Source: a virus. From it: DNA of 64,000 nucleotides. The translations under genes were made by a program, and so were the position numbers. The stretch's first letter is position 1. The number at the start of each line of letters is the position of its first letter. The notes under the pieces were generated by a model. That model made no database searches. It saw nothing but the letters and a program-made list of their open reading frames with translations, and was not told the DNA's origin. Below are positions 47,143-60,060 of this stretch, piece after piece. Where the stretch lies: positions 62,001 through 126,000 of the IMG/VR virus record IMGVR_UViG_3300012931_000759; one strand, given 5' to 3'.

Positions 47143-51243
<4,101 letters not shown>

Positions 51244-51252
51244 GGAGGAGTC

Positions 51253-52935
51253 ATGGCCTCGGCCGCCATAGTCATCAGCCAATCAGGGAAGCCGCAGGCC
51301 ATTCCCGGTATGAGTAGGAGTGATCTGTCTGCCAACACTGTAGTGATGTTGACCAACCATGACAACACCGATGTCGGGTCGTGGACTTGGGAGCTCAAGT
51401 CGCCCAAGGGATCGAAAACGATTCTTCAAGGTGCCATCAATCCCGTCGCTACGTTCAAACCGGACATTCCGGGATCGTATATGGTCAAGCTATCCGTGGG
51501 GACGCCTGATGGTGCGCTCACGGACACTAGGATTGCGGCAGTAGGCACACCGGCCCTAGGGCTCAGAAAACCAGCCGCCGGGGAGAAGGGCGAGTTCGAC
51601 AATGCTCTAGGACCGTGGTCTGCGGTTCACGAGGCCTTCGACCGTATTGACGCGGTCTTGGGCTGCGGTTTGCGGAACGATGGTTCGAACGCTCCGGTTG
51701 CGGATATTCCTTGGGGCGGGCACAGGATCACGGATCTCGGCGGTATCGAAGTCGAGGGTGCTCTGCGGCTTGGTCGGACGGAGGATCCTGAGCCCATCGA
51801 TGGCAAGGCTTTCCTGTACCTTAAGGAAGTGCGCGGCAGCCTGGATCTATTCTACTGCTCTCCGGACGGTTCCACCGTCAGGATCACGAGGGATGGGCGA
51901 CTGAATGTTCCGGCCTCGTTCGACGATAGGATTAAGCTCTATCCGGACGACAGCAAACCGGGCTACTTGCTGTCCAAGGTCTCTGTTGGGATCGGTTTGA
52001 AGACTACGGAGATCAACGGGGCACTGTGGGTCGAGCCCGTCTGTGGCTCGGAACATGGCACTTTGTGTGCTGGAGACGACCCGCGTCTGGACAGAGAGAT
52101 CGTTGTTCCTGTCGCCCCAGCTCCGGTGGGAGTTGCCCAACCGGCTCCAAACTCCCTTCCGCTGTCCGACGTCTCCGGGACGTTGGATTCGTGGGTATCC
52201 AAGGCTGCGGACCGTAAGCCGGGTTTGATTGCGCTTGCCGGTGATCTATCGGGTTCGGCCGACGCCCCAAAGGTTGTCGGACTACATGGGAAACCAGTCC
52301 CACAGGCCGATGGTTTCTTACGATGGGGGGAGAGTGGTTCTAGGATCGAGATTGTGCCGTACGGAGCATCAGGCCAGTCGGTGTGCCGTGGCGACGACCC
52401 GCGCTTGTCGGACAGTCGGCCGCCGTGCGGAGAGGCTGGCGGGCAGGTGTCTGGTCCATTCTCAGAACTCCGCGTGTCTGGCGTCACGGAGGGCGGTGGC
52501 GTTTCCCTATCCATGGGGGAGATTCCCGATGGATGTGCGCTCGTGCGCCGTGGCGATGCCATTGTTGGCGTCGATCCCTCAGAGCGTCGGGCGATCGCCA
52601 TGGCTATCAATGAGGTGGCCGAATCCGAAAACAGCGAGACGGTTGGGTGTTTTATGCTGGATGGCAGCCAGGACGCCTCGCCGATGGTATTCCAGGGGAT
52701 TTGCCGCGTGACCCGGTCTGGACTTGTTGGGTTTGTGTCTCTGTACAATGCGACCAACGACAAGCCGGTGGTCGAGATCAGAGTTGGTGAGACTGCGTTT
52801 GCGGTGAAAAAGACTAACGCTTTCAAACCGTTGCCGGGAAAACGGCTCTACGAGGTGCGGATTAGGCTGGATGGAAAGTCGCTTCAGGTCGGCGACAAGC
52901 TGGTGTGTATGTGGGCGGGGCTGCTGACGGACTAG
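51253..52935 (+). CDS. Tail fibre/adhesin-like protein, PKD-like N terminus
   Basis: The protein is 560 aa with GAGGAGG before the ATG. The N-terminal ~110 residues (SWTWELKSPKGS, GSYMVKLSVGTPDG) form a PKD-type beta sandwich. This is followed by DNGLGPW-like WSAVHEAFDRIDAV, ADIPWGGHRITDLGGIEVEG and repeated beta modules with LSDSRPP phrases typical of phage tail fibres (FVYxKxxxGxxELFY). The C terminus ends in LYEVRIRLDG..VCMWAGLLTD, a domain shared with the paralogue at 54694-58830. Probably a virion-exposed host-binding or appendage protein. Confidence 0.75.
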   Translation: MASAAIVISQSGKPQAIPGMSRSDLSANTVVMLTNHDNTDVGSWTWELKSPKGSKTILQGAINPVATFKPDIPGSYMVKLSVGTPDGALTDTRIAAVGTPALGLRKPAAGEKGEFDNALGPWSAVHEAFDRIDAVLGCGLRNDGSNAPVADIPWGGHRITDLGGIEVEGALRLGRTEDPEPIDGKAFLYLKEVRGSLDLFYCSPDGSTVRITRDGRLNVPASFDDRIKLYPDDSKPGYLLSKVSVGIGLKTTEINGALWVEPVCGSEHGTLCAGDDPRLDREIVVPVAPAPVGVAQPAPNSLPLSDVSGTLDSWVSKAADRKPGLIALAGDLSGSADAPKVVGLHGKPVPQADGFLRWGESGSRIEIVPYGASGQSVCRGDDPRLSDSRPPCGEAGGQVSGPFSELRVSGVTEGGGVSLSMGEIPDGCALVRRGDAIVGVDPSERRAIAMAINEVAESENSETVGCFMLDGSQDASPMVFQGICRVTRSGLVGFVSLYNATNDKPVVEIRVGETAFAVKKTNAFKPLPGKRLYEVRIRLDGKSLQVGDKLVCMWAGLLTD

Positions 52936-52992
52936 AACTTGTAGTCCGTTGTGGTTTGGAAGCCGATTCTATCAATAATATGGCACAAATAT

Positions 52993-53388
52993 ATGGAGAA
53001 TCAGTTGATCTATCCAGCCTGTAGGCAGGTCTGGGACGGCGATAGTAAGTATCAAATCTCAAAGATATCCAAGGAAATCGGAAGCGGTCTGAACGACAGC
53101 AGACCGAAGCTGGAAACGCTTCTCCTCGATGCCGAGATTGGAACGATCGTCGTCGAGCACAAGGACAGGCTAGCCCGCTTCGGCTTCAACTACATCCAGA
53201 AGATGCTCGAACGAAACGGAAGATCGATCGAAGTCGTGAACGAGGCGGAGAACGAGGAAGTCGACCTCATGTCCGATTTCGTCGCCATCATAACGAGTTT
53301 CACTGTAAGGCTCTACGGTCAGCGGAGAAGTCGGCGGAAGACCGAGAAGATCATCGAGGAACTGAAGCGGGAAGACAAGGACAACTGA
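52993..53388 (+). pseudogene. IS607-type serine recombinase TnpA, N-terminally truncated
   Basis: The frame encodes the C-terminal half of an IS607 resolvase-type transposase: SKEIGSGLNDSRPKLETLLL, TIVVEHKDRLARFGFNYIQK, SIEVVNEAENEEVDLMSDFV and AIITSFTVRLYGQRRSRR. The N-terminal MerR-like helix-turn-helix and the YxRVS catalytic Ser segment are missing, so it cannot catalyse transposition. It overlaps tnpB by ATG. The 57 bases between the tail gene stop and this ORF show no feature. Confidence 0.85.
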
Positions 53389-54608
53389 TGTTCCGCTCCA
53401 CAAGGACGACGCTGAAATTCGCGAATGTGGGAAAGCGGGAAGCCATCAAAGGCTTCATCGCAGAGTACCGCTCCGTCGTCTCGAAGTTCATCAAGATCCT
53501 CTGGGGACAGGACAAGATTCCTTCGCTTCTCCCAAAGGACACCACATCGCAAATCAAAACTTGGCTCTCGGCGAGAGCCGTCCAATGCGCAGGCAAGCAG
53601 GCTTCGGGAATCGTCAGGGGAACGAGACGCAAGCAGGAGAAGCGTCTTTTCATCCTAGACAGATTGAAAACGCAAGGAAACCGCAAGCAGGCAAGGAGAC
53701 TTCAAGCCATAATCGACAGGTTGGAAGCCTCCAAGCCAAACATCTCCCGCATCGAACCAGAACTCGACGAGAGGTTCGTCAAGCAGGACTGGGACAATCT
53801 GACATTCTTCGACGGAGTCGTGACTTTATCTTCGCTAGGCAACAGGTTGAATATCTCGATTCCCGTGAAGAGGACGAAGCATTTCAACAGGATGTTGGAA
53901 CGGGGAACGCTTGGCAAAGGAATCAGACTGTCTGAAGATTCGATCTCCTTTAACTTCAAAATCGAAGGAAACCCCAAGAAAGAAACCGGGGAGACCATTG
54001 GTCTCGACATTGGCGTCACGAATGTCTTCACGATGTCGAACGGAGTCACTTCGCAGAAGAACAAACATGGTCACGACCTCGCTTCGATCAACTTCATCCT
54101 GTCCAGGAAGACAAAAGGCTCCAAGGCGTTCAAAAGAACGCAGGAGCACAGGAAGAACTACATCAACTGGTCGCTGAACCAAGTGAACCTCGACGGGATC
54201 AAGACCCTTCGGGTCGAGGGCATCAAGCATCTTCGGTTTGGCAAGAGATCGTCGAGATACTTGAGCCACTTCACATACACCGAGATCTTCGGGAAAATAG
54301 GGTCGTTGGCTTTCGACAACGGTGTCCGCTTGGAAAAAGTCAATCCGACCTACACATCCCAAAGGTGTAGCAGGTGTGGCTGGGTGCGCAGCACGAATCG
54401 GAAGGGAAAGCAGTTCAGGTGTGTCAAGTGCGGTTTCGCATTGGATGCCGACTTGAATGCTTCCCTAAACATTTGTGCCGATCTTCGTCCCATTGGAACG
54501 AAAGAACGGCTGTTTCACAAGAACAGGAAAGGTTTCTGTTGGAGCGAAGCAGGGAAGGAACCTATAGTTCCTTCTGCCCAAAAACCTGATGGCAATAAAC
54601 TGCCATAA
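53388..54608 (+). CDS. tnpB: TnpB RNA-guided nuclease (IS607-associated)
   Basis: The protein is 406 aa, full length for TnpB. RuvC residues are visible: GETIGLDIGVTNVFTMS (Asp), KTLRVEGIKHLRFG (Glu) and GFALDADLNASLNICADL (Asp), with the C-terminal zinc finger CSRCGWVRSTNR...CVKCGF. The N-terminal helical and basic region binds the guide RNA in known TnpBs. A guide (omega) RNA would overlap its 3' end and extend to about 54670. GC-rich codon use resembles the phage genes, so it may be long resident. Confidence 0.93.
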   Translation: MFRSTRTTLKFANVGKREAIKGFIAEYRSVVSKFIKILWGQDKIPSLLPKDTTSQIKTWLSARAVQCAGKQASGIVRGTRRKQEKRLFILDRLKTQGNRKQARRLQAIIDRLEASKPNISRIEPELDERFVKQDWDNLTFFDGVVTLSSLGNRLNISIPVKRTKHFNRMLERGTLGKGIRLSEDSISFNFKIEGNPKKETGETIGLDIGVTNVFTMSNGVTSQKNKHGHDLASINFILSRKTKGSKAFKRTQEHRKNYINWSLNQVNLDGIKTLRVEGIKHLRFGKRSSRYLSHFTYTEIFGKIGSLAFDNGVRLEKVNPTYTSQRCSRCGWVRSTNRKGKQFRCVKCGFALDADLNASLNICADLRPIGTKERLFHKNRKGFCWSEAGKEPIVPSAQKPDGNKLP

Positions 54609-54693
54609 AAAACAGGAACTATATTGGCCGCATGTCTTGGGATTCCACATAGATAGAATGTAAGGCAGACTAGACTTGGAGGTCCGCCGTCAC

Positions 54694-57600
54694 ATGGTCC
54701 TGGCCGCCATCGTTATCAATCAAGCTGGCAAGCCCCCAGGCCTGCCCAGCCAAAGCAGGGATGATCTGAACCTGGGGACATCCGTGTCCCTGACGAACAA
54801 TGACAATACGGGCATTGTCTCCTGGCTCTGGGAGTTTGTGTCTGTGCCGGTTGGATCGTCGGCCGTGATATCTGGGTTGGCGCTGCCCTCTGCGTCATTT
54901 GTGCCGGACGTGCGCGGATCCTATTTGATCCGGCTGACCGTGGACGGATCGCCGAGCAATCCGGCGATGGACACTAGGATCGCAGCTGTCAGGACCGCTT
55001 TCCTCGGTATACGTAAACCAGCAACATCCGAGCAGTTACAGTTTGACCCGGTGGACGGCTGGTCGGCCGCGCAGCAGGCGATGATCGACGCAATAGATAC
55101 CGACGCCGCGCTCAGCCTGAAGAGGACGGGGGCCAACTCCCCGACGGCAGACATCAACTGGGGCGGATACAGGATCACCGCTCTTGGAGGTTTACAGGAC
55201 GAGGGCTCCCTGAGGCTGGGTGAGACGGTCGACCCATCAACCATATCCGACAAGGGTTTTGTCTACGCCAAGGATGACAGCGGGGACACCGAGCTCTTCT
55301 ACATGGATGACGGCGGAGCAGTCGTTCAGATCACAAAGGACGGGCAGCTCGACGTCCTTAGTTTACAGGGCGACACCCTTCCTACCAAGGCGGCCGACGG
55401 GTTTCTGAAACGAAATGCGGCGAATTCCGCGTGGGAGGAGGTACCGTACGGTACTACATCCAACACAGTATGCCAAGGCGATGACAGTCGCCTGTCGGAT
55501 TCCAGACCGCCAACAGGAACTGCTAGCGGACAACTGGGTGGTACTTATCCTGGGCCAGACGTTCGTGGTTTGAGGGAAATTTCAGGGCCTACGCTACTAA
55601 CACTAGGGGCCATCTCGGATGGGCAGGCACTCGTTCGGAATGGTTCGACGATTGTCGGAGCTCCGCTGAGCACGGGCGGAATGGTCAAGATCCGCGTGGA
55701 CGATGTGGCTGACGGCTACCTACATGACAAGCTGCTTACCGGCCAAGGACTCAGTTTTGCCATCGGGAATCCCGGTGGGAATGAGACGTTAACTATTGAT
55801 GCATACGGTGAGACTAAGGTCAGCTCGGCCGATACGACTTTAGGATACCTGTTCGACAAGCTTCAGCCAGGTGTGGGCATCAACTTGTCGAAGCAGAATC
55901 CAGGTGGTAATGAGACTATCCTTGTCTCGAGTACTGCCAGCGGCACTGGCGGCTTGGTTAAAGTTCGGGTTGACGATGCGACCGACGGATATTTGTATGA
56001 GAAGTTGCTTACCGGTCCCGGCCTGAAATTTGCCATCGGGAACCCTGGCGGTAGCGAGACGCTGACTATCGATGCCTATGGTGAGGCCAAGGTTAGTTCG
56101 GATGACACGACATTCGGGTACCTGTCCGACAAAATTGTAGCCGGGGCAAACATAACACTGAATGTGTTGAGTCCCGGTAGCAACGAGACCATACAAATTG
56201 TGGGATCGCCAAGCAACACGCTAGGCCAATCCTACAACCAAGGCGGCCCAGGCGCCGGAAGGGTTATTTTGGTCGACGCTGGCCAGGTCGAGATGAACGC
56301 AGCTGGCGGCAGCGCTTTGAAGCTGGATGGTTATCTTGGGTTTACCGAGATTGCGATTCCCACTTCAGTGGCCAACCGAGGCTTCGTATATGTCGTGGAT
56401 GACTTGGGTACGGCCGAGCTGTGCTACCGGGACGACCAGAATCGCACGATCCAAATCACGAAGTCGGGTATGATCGACGCCTCCTTTGTGAACGCCGACA
56501 GCTATCAGGCCAAGGTCAGTTCGGTCGACACAACTTTTGGATACTTGTTCAACAAACTACAGCCAGGGGCGGGGATCTCATTGGCGAAGCAGAGTCCCGG
56601 CGGTAACGAGACTATCCTGATTTCGTCCACGGCCAGTGGTACTGGCGGAAAAGTCAAAGTTAGAGTGGACGACTTGTCGGATGGCTACTTACACGGGAAG
56701 CTCCTGACCGGTCCTGGCCTGAAGTTTGCCATCGGGAACCCCGGAGGCAACGAAACGCTCACCATCGACGCTTACGGCGAAACAAAGGTGAGTTCGGACG
56801 ACACAACGTTCGGGTACCTGTCTGACAAGATTGTAGCCGGGGCAAACATAACGCTAAATGTGCTGAGTTCCGGTAGCAACGAGACCCTCCAGGTCGTGGG
56901 CTTGCCAAGCAACACACTCGGCCAATCCTACAATCAGGGCGGCCCAGGTGCTGGGCGCGTAATCATGGTTGATGCCGGAGCAGTCGAGATGGATGCCGCT
57001 GGTGGCGATGCCCTGAATTTGGATGGCTATCTCAGTTTCGCAGAGATCCCGACACCGGTGTCGGTAGCAAGCCATGGTTTTGTGTATGTTACGAACGCCG
57101 AGGGCGTGGCCGAGTTGTGCTATCGGGACGATGACAGCCGCACGGTTCAGATTACGAAATCTGGGATGATCAACTCCTCCTTCGTGAATGCTGACAGTTA
57201 CCAGGCAAAAGTCAGTGCGACTGACACAACCCCAGGCTACCTACAGACAAAGATCTCGGCGGGTGCGCATCTCCTGGCCACCAAGTTAAACTCAGGCAGC
57301 AACGAGTTGCTCAACCTAGCGGTTGATGTAACGAATATCGACGGGTACAAGACTAAAGTAAGCGCGACTGACACCACGACGGACTATCTGTTCAATAAAC
57401 TTCAAGCCGGAAGCGGCATAGGACTTGTGAAACAGAATGGCGGCGGTAACGAGAATATTCTTATCTCGTCGACAGCTACAGGTACCGGTGGCAAGGTTAA
57501 GGTCCGAGTGGATGACGTGGCTGATGGATATCTCCACGCTAAGTTATTGACTGGCCTAGGATTGACGTTCGCCATCGGAAACCCAGGTGGCAACGAAACG

Positions 57601-58830
57601 CTCACCATCGACGCTTACGGCGAAGCAAAGGTGAGTTCTGGCGACACGACGTTCGGATACCTACAGGACAAGGTTTCTGCCGGGTCACACATTACGGCCA
57701 CCAAATTGAACTCTGGTGGGAATGAATTGCTTCAATTGGCTGTCAATGTAGCGGGTTTTGACGGCTATAATATGAAGGTAAGTGGAACTGATACTACACC
57801 TGCCTTCTTACAAAATAAGATCTCGGCAGGTGCGCACATTGTCGCCACAAAGTTAAACTCTGGCAGCAACGAGTTGCTCAGCCTGGCGGTCGATGTTACG
57901 AACATTGATGGGTACAAGACCAAGATCAGCGCCACTGACACGACGACTGACTATCTACAGGCGAAATTGGCTGCTGGTAACAACATTGTCCTGACCAAAA
58001 ATAACCCTGGTGGGAACGAGACACTTACGATCGCCACTGCCCAGATCCTGAAGCTTGACGAGCAGGTCGCCGATCCCGTACAGTTCCCGAACGATGGCTA
58101 TTTGTACACCAAGGATGACACCGGAAACACTGAACTATTCTATAGGGATAGCTACGGTAACATCATACAGATCTCCAAGGTTGGCAGGCTAGACCTTCCG
58201 GATGGCTATATTAGCTTCAGGTACGACGAGATGCCGCCTTCCTCGACGACGGGGAGTGAGACCGCCATGACGCTGGCGGCCGTACCGGTCGAGGTACACG
58301 CACTTCATGTTTTCCGGAATGGCGCCCTGATGCGTCCGGTTAATGTACTTGGTCCGAGCAGGCAGGAGTATACTCTGTCTGGGGACCAGGTGTTGTTCCA
58401 GTCGACAGGCAGTCCAGGAGACTGGTACTCTGCCATGTACATCGACGGATACATGCTAGTCGGGGCCGGAGGTAGCGTCAGACAGAACGTCGCCATGGCG
58501 AACAACCAGAGCACGGACTCGTCCTCCGATATCGTAGTTGGCACGTTTCCGATCGCCGCCGGAGACTACCCATCCAGGACCACCAAGTTCCTGGCCACGG
58601 CCTTCGTGACCGGCGCTGGCTTGACCGGATACGTGAAGCTGTACAATCTTACCGACAACGTGCTGGTGAGTTCGTTCACGTTTACCGGGGTGGCGACAGC
58701 CAAGCAGATCTCGTCAGCTCTGAACCTGCCGGTTGCGGAGAAGATATATGAGATCAGGATCAGCGTGACTGGGGGCACGGGTCCCAGCGATCGCGTTGTG
58801 TGTATGTGGGCCGGACTACAGATCGGCTGA
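54694..58830 (+). CDS. Giant repetitive tail fibre/adhesin-like protein
   Basis: The protein is 1378 aa from ATG 54694 (GGAGG about 12 bases upstream; a TTG at 54676 is possible). The N terminus mirrors the 51253 protein (AAIVINQAGKPPGLPS, NDNTGIVSWLWEF, GSYLIRLTVDG), then WGGYRITALGGLQDEGSLRL. From about residue 330 it is built of repeats of (V)KVRVDDxxDGYLHxKLLTG / FAIGNPGGNETLTIDAYGE / KVSSxDTTFGYLxDK, with two near-identical 232-residue super-repeats. The C-terminal ~180 residues hold a jelly-roll-like GDYPSRTTKFLATAFVTGAG and the shared VCMWAGLQIG end. It is probably a long fibre with a C-terminal receptor-binding or cap domain. Confidence 0.82.
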   Translation: MVLAAIVINQAGKPPGLPSQSRDDLNLGTSVSLTNNDNTGIVSWLWEFVSVPVGSSAVISGLALPSASFVPDVRGSYLIRLTVDGSPSNPAMDTRIAAVRTAFLGIRKPATSEQLQFDPVDGWSAAQQAMIDAIDTDAALSLKRTGANSPTADINWGGYRITALGGLQDEGSLRLGETVDPSTISDKGFVYAKDDSGDTELFYMDDGGAVVQITKDGQLDVLSLQGDTLPTKAADGFLKRNAANSAWEEVPYGTTSNTVCQGDDSRLSDSRPPTGTASGQLGGTYPGPDVRGLREISGPTLLTLGAISDGQALVRNGSTIVGAPLSTGGMVKIRVDDVADGYLHDKLLTGQGLSFAIGNPGGNETLTIDAYGETKVSSADTTLGYLFDKLQPGVGINLSKQNPGGNETILVSSTASGTGGLVKVRVDDATDGYLYEKLLTGPGLKFAIGNPGGSETLTIDAYGEAKVSSDDTTFGYLSDKIVAGANITLNVLSPGSNETIQIVGSPSNTLGQSYNQGGPGAGRVILVDAGQVEMNAAGGSALKLDGYLGFTEIAIPTSVANRGFVYVVDDLGTAELCYRDDQNRTIQITKSGMIDASFVNADSYQAKVSSVDTTFGYLFNKLQPGAGISLAKQSPGGNETILISSTASGTGGKVKVRVDDLSDGYLHGKLLTGPGLKFAIGNPGGNETLTIDAYGETKVSSDDTTFGYLSDKIVAGANITLNVLSSGSNETLQVVGLPSNTLGQSYNQGGPGAGRVIMVDAGAVEMDAAGGDALNLDGYLSFAEIPTPVSVASHGFVYVTNAEGVAELCYRDDDSRTVQITKSGMINSSFVNADSYQAKVSATDTTPGYLQTKISAGAHLLATKLNSGSNELLNLAVDVTNIDGYKTKVSATDTTTDYLFNKLQAGSGIGLVKQNGGGNENILISSTATGTGGKVKVRVDDVADGYLHAKLLTGLGLTFAIGNPGGNETLTIDAYGEAKVSSGDTTFGYLQDKVSAGSHITATKLNSGGNELLQLAVNVAGFDGYNMKVSGTDTTPAFLQNKISAGAHIVATKLNSGSNELLSLAVDVTNIDGYKTKISATDTTTDYLQAKLAAGNNIVLTKNNPGGNETLTIATAQILKLDEQVADPVQFPNDGYLYTKDDTGNTELFYRDSYGNIIQISKVGRLDLPDGYISFRYDEMPPSSTTGSETAMTLAAVPVEVHALHVFRNGALMRPVNVLGPSRQEYTLSGDQVLFQSTGSPGDWYSAMYIDGYMLVGAGGSVRQNVAMANNQSTDSSSDIVVGTFPIAAGDYPSRTTKFLATAFVTGAGLTGYVKLYNLTDNVLVSSFTFTGVATAKQISSALNLPVAEKIYEIRISVTGGTGPSDRVVCMWAGLQIG
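55816..56511 (+). repeat. Super-repeat copy 1 (696 bp)
   Basis: It starts at AAGGTCAGC (KVSSADTTLGYL) and ends before AAGGTCAGT at 56512. Its segment TTGTAGCCGGGGCAAACATAA recurs exactly 696 bases downstream. It codes for 232 residues with the same order of modules as copy 2. Confidence 0.85.
56512..57207 (+). repeat. Super-repeat copy 2 (696 bp)
   Basis: In-frame tandem copy of 55816-56511, with conserved phrases such as SYNQGGPGAGRV, ELCYRDD and TKSGMI. Differences are mainly at third codon positions, implying an old duplication under protein-level selection. A shorter series of related modules continues to about 58070. Confidence 0.85.
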
Positions 58831-58883
58831 TTCGTTAGAGTGGGTCCGCAAGCGGAAGATATCCCATTTGGAGGTTCCACAAG

Positions 58884-59498
58884 ATGACACTCAAATACGA
58901 CCAGTTGGCCGACGCATTGGCCAAACTTAAGTTCCCGGAGCAGGGGAGCGATCCTACGCCGTATGCGAACGACGGGTACATGTACTCGAAGGATGTGGCC
59001 GGGGTCACCGAGCTCCATTATATGGACGACAGCGGGGATATCACTAGGCTGACCGACGACGGCTATGTGGGTCCGCACCATAGGCTACTGTCGGTCCGGA
59101 CAAGGGTTGGTGATCCGGCGGCCGATCCCCCGAAAGGGTTCCTGTACACCAAGCTCAGCGGCGTAGGCCAGGTCGAATTGTTCTATATGAACGGTTCCGG
59201 CGGCGTGTCGCAGCTCACGGCGGATGGATATCTCGATGTGGGTAAAGCGCACGACGACAGCTTAGATGCAGTCGGAGGTGAGACCTATCTTGCTCTGACT
59301 GCTGCGCCGCAGTTTGCCTCTGGGAAAGCCTCGGGTCGTAAACTGGATGTGTACCGCAATGGCTTACTGCTGAAGTGGGCGGCCGCGCCTGTCGGCAACA
59401 GTCAATGGAAATACAACGCTGGAGCGCAGCAGGTTGAGTTTGGAGGATCGCTGGAAGCCACAGATTGGATCCGGGCGGTATACAAATCGTACTCCTAA
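58884..59498 (+). CDS. Tail-associated structural-like protein
   Basis: The protein is 204 aa with GGAGG before the ATG. The N terminus (KYDQLADALAKLKFPEQGSD, YANDGYMYSKDVAGVTELHY) shares the FVYxKxxxGxxELxY module found in both large tail-like proteins. The C terminus (RKLDVYRNGLLLKWAA) resembles LHVFRNGALM of the 54694 protein. Likely a short fibre or an adaptor of the same structure. Confidence 0.7.
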   Translation: MTLKYDQLADALAKLKFPEQGSDPTPYANDGYMYSKDVAGVTELHYMDDSGDITRLTDDGYVGPHHRLLSVRTRVGDPAADPPKGFLYTKLSGVGQVELFYMNGSGGVSQLTADGYLDVGKAHDDSLDAVGGETYLALTAAPQFASGKASGRKLDVYRNGLLLKWAAAPVGNSQWKYNAGAQQVEFGGSLEATDWIRAVYKSYS

Positions 59499-59568
59499 CT
59501 AGAGATGACAGCTTGGAAAGACCTGGAGGCGCCCTTGTTCAGAGTGCGCCATTGGAGGCCTTTGCCAA

Positions 59569-59865
59569 ATGACCCTGAAGTGCAACCAGTTGGCCGACGC
59601 TCTGGCCAAGTTGAAATTCCCAGAACAGGGAAGCGATCCTACGTCCTATCCGAACGATGGGTACCTGTATGCGAAGGATGTGGCTGGCAGAACCGAACTT
59701 CACTACATGGACGATTCTGGCGCCGTAACCCAGGTTACCACCGGCGGTCACCTAGATTTGGCAAGCGCGCCAGCCGGGGGCGATCTTTCGGGCACTTTCC
59801 CGTCTCCGACTGTCGGCAAGGTACAGGGCAAGGCGAATCTGCCGAGGTTGTGCCTGCACGCATGA
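59569..59865 (+). pseudogene. Truncated duplicate of the 58884 gene
   Basis: The first 60 residues (LADALAKLKFPEQGSDPT, GYLYAKDVAGRTELHYMDDS) are nearly identical to the upstream gene, and the next phrase GGDLSGTFPSPTVGKVQGKA is a common tail-fibre motif. The frame then ends at TGA 59863-59865 (RLCLHA) with no C-terminal domain. Bases 59866-60060 carry only decayed sequence. Confidence 0.7.
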
Positions 59866-60060
59866 TGTAAATCAACAAGAATGACGATTCCTTGGCAGTG
59901 GACGGAGGCGTGACTGAACCAAAATCGACATACCACCAACAAGACCGGGGGTACTACACAGGCCAACTTTGGCCTAATAAGCTTCGACATACACTACAGG
60001 GTGAACAAGATAGGCAGTCTCCCACAGATTCCATCATAGCGGAATTTCTGAAAGGCACAT

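Larger units (their letters stand above)
52936..54675 (+). mobile_element. IS607-family element between paralogous tail genes
   Basis: It comprises the truncated tnpA and intact tnpB, and lies exactly between two tail-like genes that share both ends of sequence. IS607 elements lack terminal repeats and make no long target duplication, so exact borders cannot be read. The element may have split or been captured between duplicated genes. Confidence 0.75.

Noticed and set aside
55680-58070. Regular DNA repeats that resemble a CRISPR-like array
   Set aside because: The repeats are in frame, code for conserved protein modules and are not separated by unique spacers of equal length. No cas genes are present.
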